21,098 nucleotides of DNA, taken from contig JAMCQI010000021.1 in NCBI GenBank assembly GCA_023381515.1, positions 1-21,098 of the forward strand. Direction: 5' to 3'. Origin of the DNA: Chloroflexota bacterium. GTDB lineage: Bacteria > Chloroflexota > Anaerolineae > UBA4142. Of the stretch, positions 14,935 to 21,098 are shown piece by piece. The translations under genes were made by a program, and so were the position numbers. The notes under the pieces were generated by a model, which was not told where the DNA came from, ran no database searches, and worked only from the letters and a program-made list of their open reading frames with translations. Positions within the stretch are counted from its first letter, which is position 1. Each line of letters opens with the position of its first letter.

Positions 14935-16587
14935 ATGCGCGAGATTCGTGCTTGCCAGCTCATTTACGGCAATTTTGCGGAGGAAGAATCGCCGTCCGGG
15001 CGCGCCGGTTTTCAGACAGCCTTCTATACCCGATCAGGTCTGATGGAGGCCGAAGTCGAAGAGATCGAGGCGCGATTACTGTATTTCCCTTCGGCGGCGC
15101 AACCGGTGAAGCGCCTGTTCTTCCTCACCGCGAACCGCAGGCCGGTGGTAGCACAGATCGTGCCGCTCTCTCGTGCCGATACGCAGGGACGGCAGGGCTC
15201 ATACTTGGCCCACGCGCTCGTTCTTGAAAACGACGTTGTTACCAGCGGCCAGATCCGGGCCTACGAATTGCTGGATCAAATCGACTTCATCCTGAGCATC
15301 CAGCAGGCGCTCGCCCGCGGAGATCGCCACACCGGCGACATCCCAGCAATGTCTCTCTGCATCCCAGAGGCGCAATCATTCGGACAGGCCACGCTGAACC
15401 AGTGGCCGCCGGAATCGCTCAGGCGACTGACGCTGTGCGCACTGCGCGCTCGTGATTTCGAGACGAAACACCTTACGGTTGCGTTTGTAGGCCAGCCAGA
15501 GGAAGTACTTCGCGCCTTGAGCTCGGCCCTTTGCTCTGTGCCCATGAGCCTGCTGCCCTACTGCACCTTCGACACTTACTTCTACCGCTGCAATCCCGTC
15601 GTCGCGCACTTCTGGTCGGTAGGTTTGCCGGATCCCCCTCTGGGCCCCCGTTTCTTCGTTGCTGACTTGAAGAGCCGGACCGTGCGGGCCGACGGACTGG
15701 AACCGCCGCAGACGTCTTACGAGCGCTGGGTTGTGGCGGCGATTGAGGTTAGCGAGACGGACTTCGCCCGAAAGCGGGAAGCCGCGTTCATGCTATGCGA
15801 ATGGCTGGACGGAAAGGCGAAGGCACCTGGCCCCGCACGTCGCGAGCATGATCTGGTGGAGTCCGTGTTCCACGTGAACGCCGACCAAGTCAAAGCACGA
15901 GTCAACCAGCGGCTTTCCGAGATTTGCGGCCCGGTCCTCGCGTCGGCCGTAGAAGGCGACATATGCCGCGTGCTCGACTCCACCCGGCTGCTAGAAGCGA
16001 TCGATTCGGGTTTCAAACTCAGCAACGTGACCGAATCCCTTTACTCAAGGTATAAATCACGCTCATTCGCGCCGCCCGATCGCGGGGAGATCCGGGCGTT
16101 AGAGTCGCTGCTTGCGCGCACGGAATCCCCGGCATTGCAGGTACTCTGCGATTGCTGGTTGGAGCGCAGGGAGCGGTTGATGGGCAATCTGCAGAGACTC
16201 AGTTCGGCGCTGTACCGGCATCTTATCGAAGCTTCGCTTCGTGGACGTTTTGTAGACCCGCTCTGGCTGCTGTTTCCTGGCTCCGGACCGGAATTCCTCG
16301 ACGCCTGTTTGCCCCAATACGGGATCGAGGAAAGCGGGGCGCTGGCACGGATGGCCGGTGCGTTGGTCGAAAGCGGCAACGCCGAATGGCTTAGCCGGTT
16401 GATGGGTCACGTCGCGGGCCGGTGCCCGGGCGAACTGAAATCCCTCGCAAAGCTTCTCAGGACCGCGCCGGATGCTCCAGCAGATTTCGTCCAGGCCGTC
16501 AAGGCAGCCCAGGCCGCCGCAGCTCCAAGTGCGGTGGGAAGCATGCTGGCTCGGCTTTTCGGCGCCAGGAGCGGGCGCAAAAGCTGA
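14935..16587 (+). CDS. GTPase-associated protein 1 (GAP1-N2 type)
   Basis: The 550-aa protein starts with the pattern I associate with the GAP1-N2 domain: IRACQLIYGNF, SGRAGFQTAFYTRSGL, and GRQGSYLAHALVLE at 85-98. Later regions, rich in Arg and Leu and helical, would correspond to the middle and C-terminal GAP1 parts, but I cannot align them by eye. GAP1 proteins were named from computational work for their genomic association with double-GTPases in predicted NTP-dependent conflict systems; no enzymatic activity is established. The ATG follows paralog 4's stop by 6 bases. This is the last gene of the co-directional block, and its presence together with the GTPase gene supports the system-level reading. 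Confidence 0.8.
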   Translation: MREIRACQLIYGNFAEEESPSGRAGFQTAFYTRSGLMEAEVEEIEARLLYFPSAAQPVKRLFFLTANRRPVVAQIVPLSRADTQGRQGSYLAHALVLENDVVTSGQIRAYELLDQIDFILSIQQALARGDRHTGDIPAMSLCIPEAQSFGQATLNQWPPESLRRLTLCALRARDFETKHLTVAFVGQPEEVLRALSSALCSVPMSLLPYCTFDTYFYRCNPVVAHFWSVGLPDPPLGPRFFVADLKSRTVRADGLEPPQTSYERWVVAAIEVSETDFARKREAAFMLCEWLDGKAKAPGPARREHDLVESVFHVNADQVKARVNQRLSEICGPVLASAVEGDICRVLDSTRLLEAIDSGFKLSNVTESLYSRYKSRSFAPPDRGEIRALESLLARTESPALQVLCDCWLERRERLMGNLQRLSSALYRHLIEASLRGRFVDPLWLLFPGSGPEFLDACLPQYGIEESGALARMAGALVESGNAEWLSRLMGHVAGRCPGELKSLAKLLRTAPDAPADFVQAVKAAQAAAAPSAVGSMLARLFGARSGRKS

Positions 16588-16825
16588 CGCGTATCGGCAA
16601 GATGGCATCCTGATCCCTATCGACATCACTGCGGGCACTCGAGCGCGCTCACGGTCAGTTGTGTGTGTCAAGTTCTGCAATTTCGAGAAGGTCCGCGTTC
16701 CCGTGTTTCGACCAGAGGTCGCTCTGATGGATATCTGTCGGCAAGGCGCGCCTGTCGCATTGATCCGATGCAGGCATTGCGGTCTGAGTGAGCAACAAGC
16801 GGCAGCTCTCCGGTGCAAACTAACC
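16588..16825. other. Intergenic stretch after the operon, up to the IS1634 end
   Basis: About 240 bases follow the GAP1 stop. I see no clear terminator. One plus-strand frame, open from inside the GAP1 gene to a stop at 16826-16828, looks mildly protein-like (VCVKFCNFEKVRVPVF, IRCRHCG), with a GTG at 16661 but no ribosome binding site. It could be the start of a host gene cut by the IS1634 insertion, or chance. Confidence 0.4.
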
Positions 16826-17979
16826 TAAGTTCCGCAGTTGGAAGAATACAATCTTTGGTTTAAACGGCGACATAGGCGAGTTTCCACTACATTGCCGCGC
16901 GTTCCAGCGCGGTGGGCAACTGCAGGCCGAGGCGCTGAAGCAAGATTTGCTGATGCTCGGTAGGCTGACTGATGCACCGCTTGCGGATCGCTGTCCCGGA
17001 TCTGGTCGGCAGCATCACGTCGACCAGCGTGATCTCCGACAGTGTCAACTCCGGCTGAAAAGTCCCCAAAGTTCCGGTCGAAATTTCCCACCCCATTGAT
17101 GAGCACTTTCCTTCCCGTGGCCCCGGCCGGAGCGGAGCCCAGCGCCGCCGGCAGGCGGCGCGCTTTGGGCGTAGCGGAGGCCGGGGCTACGGGAAGCGCA
17201 ACCGCCGGCCGCTCTTCCTGCTCCCGCGCAGGCAACAATCCGGCTCGCCGCCGATCCTTCAACCGGTAACTCTCCCCGCGGATGTTGATGGTCGTCGAGT
17301 GGTGCAGCAACCGATCCAGAATCGCAGTGGCGATGATCGGATCACCGAAGATCGCGCCCCAGTCCCCGTAACTCTTGTTCGAGGTCAGGATAATACTCCC
17401 GCGTTCGTATCGGGCGCTCACCAACTGGAAGAAGATCGTCGCTCCCAATTCGTCCAGCGGGAGGTATCCCATCTCGTCGATGATCAGTAGCTTCGGCGCC
17501 AGATACACCTTCATTCGCCGGTCTAGCCGGCCTTCCCGGTATGCCCGTCCCAAGTCATCGACGAGATCGTGCGCTGTCATGAAGTACGCGGCTTGGCCGG
17601 AACGGATCGCAGCCTCCGCCAACGCCACCGCCAAATGGGTTTTCCCAACCCCGGGTGGACCCAACAGGATCACGTTGCTGGCCTCGTGGACAAAACGCAG
17701 CGTCCGCAGTTCCCGGATCTGATGCTCATCAATGGAAGGCTGGAAACTGAAATCGAACTGGTCGAACGTCTTCACGTAGGGCAGGTGCGCCAACTGAAGC
17801 CGCGTCTTCAGATAACGCTGTCGGCGGGCGTCGGTCTCCGCGCTCAGCACCTCCAGTAGAAAATCGGCATAGCTCGTCTCCGCCTTCGACGCAGTTTCCA
17901 GCAACCCTTCCAGTCGCAGGCCTACTGCTGTCAGACCGAGGCTCGCGACGGCTTCATGTAGCTGTTCGATGGAGGTCAT
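16825..17979 (-). CDS. istB: IstB-like ATPase of IS21, with read-through C-terminus
   Basis: IstB is the AAA+ helper that binds target DNA and activates the IstA transposase. The protein shows Walker A GPPGVGKTHLA, Walker B LLIIDEMGYLPLD, sensor-like ILTSNKSYGDWG and the family end block ATAILDRLLHHSTTINIRGE followed by SYRLK. Its ATG overlaps the istA stop (ATGA). The usual protein is about 250-260 aa; here the frame stays open through a palindromic insert, the IS end at 17043 and into flanking IS1634 DNA, giving 384 aa. The last roughly 70 residues are foreign sequence in the wrong frame and are unlikely to have a function. Confidence 0.93.
   Translation of the reverse strand: MTSIEQLHEAVASLGLTAVGLRLEGLLETASKAETSYADFLLEVLSAETDARRQRYLKTRLQLAHLPYVKTFDQFDFSFQPSIDEHQIRELRTLRFVHEASNVILLGPPGVGKTHLAVALAEAAIRSGQAAYFMTAHDLVDDLGRAYREGRLDRRMKVYLAPKLLIIDEMGYLPLDELGATIFFQLVSARYERGSIILTSNKSYGDWGAIFGDPIIATAILDRLLHHSTTINIRGESYRLKDRRRAGLLPAREQEERPAVALPVAPASATPKARRLPAALGSAPAGATGRKVLINGVGNFDRNFGDFSAGVDTVGDHAGRRDAADQIRDSDPQAVHQSAYRASANLASAPRPAVAHRAGTRGNVVETRLCRRLNQRLYSSNCGT
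16887..17042 (-). pseudogene. IS1634-type transposase, separated C-terminal fragment
   Basis: The minus-strand frame reads SEITLVDVMLPTRSG, then IRKRCISQPTEHQ and ILLQRLGLQLPTALE, ending at TAG (16887-16889). This is the standard C-terminus of IS1634-type transposases. It is the missing tail of the gene at 19332-20514: removing the IS21 and one CTGT copy joins RRVFEAL to SEITLVDV with the frame intact. It has no start of its own, and the istB frame crosses it in another phase. Confidence 0.85.
17039..17042. repeat. IS21 target-site duplication, left copy (ACAG)
   Basis: ACAG abuts the IS end at 17043 and is repeated at 19332-19335. Using a single copy restores the interrupted transposase reading frame exactly. 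Confidence 0.85.
17043..17094. repeat. IS21 terminal inverted repeat, istB side
   Basis: It starts TGTCAACTCCGG and contains TCCCCAAAGTTCCGGTCGAA. Read against the reverse complement of the opposite end, about three quarters of the first 50 positions match without gaps. Confidence 0.85.
17111..17196. repeat. Large GC-rich palindrome inside the istB tail
   Basis: The arms CTTCCCGTGGCCCCGGCC (17111-17128) and GGCCGGGGCTACGGGAAG (17179-17196) are complementary with one mismatch. The interior (GGAGCGGAGCCCAGCGCC ... GGCGCGCTTTGGGCGTAGCG) continues a weaker inverted repeat. The whole forms a long hairpin in the low-complexity Pro/Ala part of istB. It looks like a REP/MITE-type palindromic element inserted in frame. 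Confidence 0.75.
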
Positions 17980-19208
17980 AGCACGTCTCCAACGGCCAGG
18001 CTTTCATAGGCCGCCAGCGGCCGGATCTCCACCAGGGGGGCGGTGTTCCGCAAATGCACCAGAGTCTTGTGCGGCTGACGGGCACCCAAGGGGATGCCGG
18101 CGTGATGCTCTTCGTTGCGCATGATCAAGTGCATGCCGGGCGCCTGCGCGTGCTCGGCGATCCGCCGGTCACCGTAATGCACCTCCACCATCCCGCCTTC
18201 CTTCTCCCGCACCCACACCTGCTTGCCGGCATACACCCACGGCACCGAATAGCGACTGCCGTGCCAGTTCACAAACCCATCGCGCGCCACCTTGCGCAGC
18301 TCCTGATCCAGGAATGGGTACGCGGGCCGCCCAGCAACCGGCTGTAACGAGAACTGATCGGCATCCCACCGCGCCATCACCTCCATATGCGTCGTGCCAT
18401 GCACGCGCTGGTTGGCAACCTTCCAGACCCAGCCGCGCAACTGCGCGTTGAAATCCTCCAACCCCGCAGGCTCGCGTCCCTGAAGGCCGCACAGGAAGTT
18501 CCGGCGCACATACTTCACACCGGATTCCACCTTTCCCTTGGTCTGTGCCCGATACGGCCGGCACAGCCGTGGCGTGAATCCCCAGTAGCGGGAGAAATCC
18601 AGAAACACCGGGTTCCAGACGATCTCGCCTCGCTCGTCGGTCTCCAGCCACACCGTTTTCATCCGGTCGTACAAGATCTCCCGCGGGACGCCTCCCAGCT
18701 GCCGAAATGCCTCCTCGTGCATACGCAGCAGCGTGCCGAGCCGCTGGTCCAGGGCCGCCTCGGCCATCATCATGCGGCTGTAGCCGAGCGTGAAGGCGAA
18801 GCCCCATACCTGACGCTCCACGCCATTCAGGTCGATGCTGCCCAGGTGCCCCCAATCCACCTGCGCCTGTTCTCCCGGTGCTGTCTCAAACCGGCGCACT
18901 GCTACGGCGCTGGCCGCCTGGCGCTGCGGACGAAGCCAGTCCGTCAGAATGGTATAGCCTCCCGTATAAGCTCGTTCCTTTAGCTCCCGCAGCAGCACGC
19001 GGGCATTCCACACGCCGGCTTGCAGCCATTCCTGCAGGTAGGTTTTGAATGGATCCAGTTTCCCCGGCTCCTTCGTCCGCGGGTGGTAGGCCGGAATGCC
19101 ATCCGGCTTGAGCAGATACTTCCGAACCGTTTTGCGATCGAAGCCGGTCAGCGCGCTGATCGCCTGGATGCTGAGGCCCTGTCTCTTCAGCTCTGCTATG
19201 TCGCTCAC
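17976..19208 (-). CDS. istA: IS21-family transposase IstA
   Basis: This 410-aa DDE transposase has an N-terminal helix-turn-helix (QGLSIQAISALTGFDRKTVR) that would bind the element ends. The catalytic core carries Asp in QVDWGH, Asp in LYDRMKT and Glu in KGKVESGVKY. A C-terminal beta-barrel-like part (HGSRYSVPWVYAGKQVWVRE) follows, as in IstA proteins. The GTG start has AGGGGACGAG just upstream. The stop overlaps the istB start, the usual coupling in IS21. All key residues are present and both element ends are intact, so the element may be active. Confidence 0.95.
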   Translation of the reverse strand: MSDIAELKRQGLSIQAISALTGFDRKTVRKYLLKPDGIPAYHPRTKEPGKLDPFKTYLQEWLQAGVWNARVLLRELKERAYTGGYTILTDWLRPQRQAASAVAVRRFETAPGEQAQVDWGHLGSIDLNGVERQVWGFAFTLGYSRMMMAEAALDQRLGTLLRMHEEAFRQLGGVPREILYDRMKTVWLETDERGEIVWNPVFLDFSRYWGFTPRLCRPYRAQTKGKVESGVKYVRRNFLCGLQGREPAGLEDFNAQLRGWVWKVANQRVHGTTHMEVMARWDADQFSLQPVAGRPAYPFLDQELRKVARDGFVNWHGSRYSVPWVYAGKQVWVREKEGGMVEVHYGDRRIAEHAQAPGMHLIMRNEEHHAGIPLGARQPHKTLVHLRNTAPLVEIRPLAAYESLAVGDVL

Positions 19209-19279
19209 GTCTCGTCCCCTTAACAGGTGCAGGCACCTCCTCTCTTCGAGAGTCGATGCCTACTTTAGCCCTTGTCAGG

Positions 19280-19331
19280 GGGTGGGGAATTTTCAACCGG
19301 CACTATGGGGATTTTGGCACCGGCGCTGACA
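19280..19331. repeat. IS21 terminal inverted repeat, istA side
   Basis: On the minus strand it starts TGTCAGCGCCGG and contains TCCCCATAGTGCCGGTTGAA. It ends exactly at the ACAG target duplication. The segment between it and istA (19209-19279) presumably holds the istA promoter; I could not identify clear -35/-10 boxes. Confidence 0.85.
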
Positions 19332-20514
19332 ACAGCGCTTCGAAGACACGCCGCGGCTCGTCGCCCAGTCCCGCCTGTCGGCAACTGGCCGCCAAGGTCT
19401 TCCATAACACGTAACTCAGGAAACAGACCAGGATGTGAGCCTGCACGCGGTGCTCTTTCTGATGCCACACCGGGCGGATCGCCAGGTCTGATTTGTGAAT
19501 GTGAAACGCCGCCTCGGCCTCGGTTAACTGGATGTAGGCCCGCCACAGGTCTTCCGGACTCCAATCCGTCACGTTGCTGCGCAGCACGTAGCAGCCCTCG
19601 CTCAATCGCGCCCACTCCCGCCAGGCGTCCACCTTGGACCACCGTAGACGCGCGAATCCGCTGCTGTCGGCTTCCACCTGGACATCGAACAGCGCCGCCG
19701 CGCGGGTGTTGCGTCCCAACAACCGGCCCACTCGCGTGGCGATCGTCACCGGCTTCTGCTTCTTCTTCTGGCAACTGGTTTGGATCTTGCGCAGGCCTTC
19801 CTCGATCCGCCGCTCGAAACGCTCGTGCATGGCTTGCTCTTTGGCCCGCCGCTCCGCGCTCCGACACAGGAGGAACACTTCCTTGCCGCCCGGCGCCGGC
19901 GCGATGCGCACCTCCAGTCCTTCATGTACCAGCCGCCAGTCCTCGGCCAACAACTCCCGTTCGAACTTGCGCAGGGAATTCTTCGCCGTCCCCACGATGT
20001 AGCGCCGGCCGCCTTCGCGCAGGAACTCCACGTTGTTCTCGCCCGCCATGCCGCGATCCATCACCCAGATCCGGTTGGCCCGCCCGTAGAGCCCTTCGAT
20101 GTGCCCGACAATCTCCTCCAGCGTAGTGGCGTCGTTCCGATTGCCAGCGAAAACCTCATAGCCCAGCGGCATCCCGCACCGGCTCACGACCAGCGCAATG
20201 TTGACCTGTTTGCAGTCCGGCCGATGGTCGCGCGAATAGCCTCGCTGGGCTTGCGGGTTCTTCTCCGCCTGGCCTTCAAAGTAGGTGCTGGTCACGTCAT
20301 ACAGCAGCAGATCATCGTCCAGTTCGAACAACTCTCCGAGCTTTTCCTTGAGGTGTTTCTCCAGCGCCGGCTTGTGCGGCAGCAGCGCATCCAGCGCCCG
20401 GTACAGGCGATCTTCATTGACCTTCTCGGCGGGTACGCTCAATAGATCCGCCAGTGCGCTGGATTCGTAAAACCGCTCCGCCAGGTGCAACTCGCTGGAG
20501 GCGTCGCAGAGCCG
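19303..20514 (-). pseudogene. IS1634-type transposase, main fragment (5'-truncated, 3' cut by IS21)
   Basis: This is a DDE (IS4-superfamily) transposase. [10 protein letters not shown] carries the first Asp, [12 protein letters not shown] the second, and [20 protein letters not shown] the Glu. The upstream part begins within the family pattern [19 protein letters not shown], so the N-terminal region of roughly a hundred or more residues is missing. The only starts are weak internal ones such as TTG at 20490. At the 3' side authentic sequence ends at 19332 (RRVFEALLS); the last few codons to 19303 come from the IS21 end. The lost tail lies at 16887-17042. The gene is therefore broken twice and should be inactive. 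Confidence 0.9.
19332..19335. repeat. IS21 target-site duplication, right copy (ACAG)
   Basis: This is the partner of the ACAG at 17039-17042, directly after the right inverted repeat. Confidence 0.85.
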
Positions 20515-21098
20515 TCCCGCCCTGCTTCAAGGCATCGTGGTCTGTGGAATGTGCGGCGCCCGAATGCTGGTTCGGTATCGCGACCGTGGAAGAGGACTTG
20601 AATCGGCATATGCCTGCTTCGGCGAGAACAGCGAGAACGGGCGGCCCAGATGTCAGATCATCTCCGGGAAGGCCATTGACCAGGCGCTCAGTAACCTAAT
20701 CGTCGAATCAGTGAATCCGCTGGCGCTGGAGGTAGCTCTGTCTGTACAGAAGGAGCTTCAGTCGCGCCTTGAGGAGGCGGATCGCCTCCGCCGGGCGCAG
20801 GTGGAGCGAGCGCGATTCGAGGCCGAACAGGCCCAGCGGAGGTACATGCGCGTGGACCCGGCGAACCGGCTCGTGGCGGACTCGTTGGAAGCGGACTGGA
20901 ACGCGAAGCTGCGAGCTCTGGAGGAAGCGCAAACGGCATACGAAACCCAGCGCCAGGCCGATCGCCGGCTGCTGGATGCCGAGGAGGAAGCCAAGATCTA
21001 CGCCTTGGCTTCTAACTTCGGGCAACTGTGGGAAAGTCCGACGACCACTGACCGTGAGCGGAAGCGAATGATCCGGCTTCTGATTGAAGATGTCACGC
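20513..21098 (+). CDS. Large serine recombinase, C-terminal part (both ends incomplete)
   Basis: The frame is open from the junction at about 20513 to the window end. It begins [19 protein letters not shown], the recombinase zinc beta-ribbon (CGMC, later cysteines in YACFGEN and RPRCQI). A long charged coiled coil follows ([15 protein letters not shown], then [18 protein letters not shown]), with [15 protein letters not shown] at the edge. This is the C-terminal DNA-binding half of large serine site-specific recombinases. The catalytic N-terminal resolvase domain should lie upstream but is replaced by the reversed IS1634 fragment, so the gene is 5'-truncated and not functional as seen. Its 3' end is outside the window. 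Confidence 0.9.

Larger units (their letters stand above)
17043..19331 (-). mobile_element. Complete IS21-family element (2289 bp)
   Basis: The ends are TGTCA-initiated inverted repeats at 17043-17094 and (minus strand) 19331-19280. They share TCCCCAAAGT/TCCCCATAGT, CCGGT and the GAAA-TT-CCCA region. A 4-bp direct repeat ACAG lies outside each end (17039-17042 and 19332-19335), the expected target duplication. The element carries istA and istB on the minus strand and lies inside an IS1634-type transposase gene. Confidence 0.93.
16826..20514 (-). mobile_element. IS1634-type element, 5'-truncated and split by IS21
   Basis: The minus-strand transposase reads from about 20514 down to 19332, is interrupted by the IS21 element, and resumes at 17042 to end at 16887. 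The end of the element is taken near 16826, where CTGCGGAACTTAG on the minus strand resembles IS1634-type termini. That assignment rests on recollection of the family. The other terminus is missing because the transposase's N-terminal part is cut off at the junction with a serine recombinase gene. Confidence 0.7.

Noticed and set aside
16099..16818. Minus-strand ORF (239 aa) over the GAP1 3' end
   Set aside because: It overlaps the GAP1 coding frame, lacks a recognisable motif and has Arg/Ser/Pro-rich shadow composition.
19272..20126. Long plus-strand ORF (284 aa) opposite the IS1634 transposase
   Set aside because: It is antisense to a clear transposase, has Pro/Arg/Ser-rich composition typical of high-GC shadow frames, and contains no domain.

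Overview
The window looks like bacterial chromosomal DNA from a high-GC organism. Genes are tightly packed with ATGA-type overlaps, purine-rich ribosome binding sites and GTG starts, and several insertion sequences are present. I cannot name a species. The IS mix (IS3, IS21, IS1634 and a zinc-ribbon serine recombinase) and the HEAT-rich, GTPase-based gene set would suit a complex-lifestyle lineage such as an acidobacterium, planctomycete, myxobacterium or environmental proteobacterium, but this is only an inference.

Layout. Positions 1-416 hold the 3' end of an IS3-family transposase, followed by about 375 bases of IS-associated and intergenic DNA with a possible -10 box just before the next gene. 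Positions 792-16587 form one co-directional block on the plus strand: (1) an NrdG-like radical SAM protein, (2) a zinc-ribbon P-loop GTPase of double-GTPase type, (3) a coiled-coil protein, (4) a ClpA/ClpB-like AAA+ ATPase with an extra N-terminal module, (5) a vWA/MIDAS protein with a zinc ribbon that is frameshifted near its C-terminus, (6) a short FGE/SUMF1-like protein with only one cysteine, (7-10) four tandem paralogous HEAT-repeat proteins sharing one C-terminal zinc-ribbon domain, and (11) a GAP1-N2-type GTPase-associated protein. Positions 16826-21098 are mobile DNA: an IS1634-type transposase remnant on the minus strand, split by an intact IS21 element (istA/istB, 4-bp target duplication, terminal inverted repeats) and fused at its 5' truncation to the C-terminal half of a large serine recombinase that runs off the window.

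How the genes may work together. GAP1 proteins, double-GTPases, vWA proteins, ClpB-like or MoxR-like ATPases and FGE-like domains co-occur in NTP-dependent systems that have been predicted computationally to act in biological conflict or immunity. I read the operon as such a GTPase-centred system. The GTPase and AAA+ ATPase would supply the switch and motor, the vWA and GAP1 proteins would be adaptors, and the four HEAT proteins would be diversified scaffolds or sensors with a common C-terminal interaction domain. This role is inferred.

The most notable local signal is a degraded copy of the FGE gene's 3' end between HEAT paralogs 1 and 2. It is a fossil showing that the HEAT array grew by tandem duplication of an [FGE 3' end - HEAT] unit. 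The four paralogs have since diverged: the first has two transmembrane helices, the second has an extra zinc ribbon, and the third has lost half of its shared ribbon. No RNA genes or CRISPR arrays were seen.
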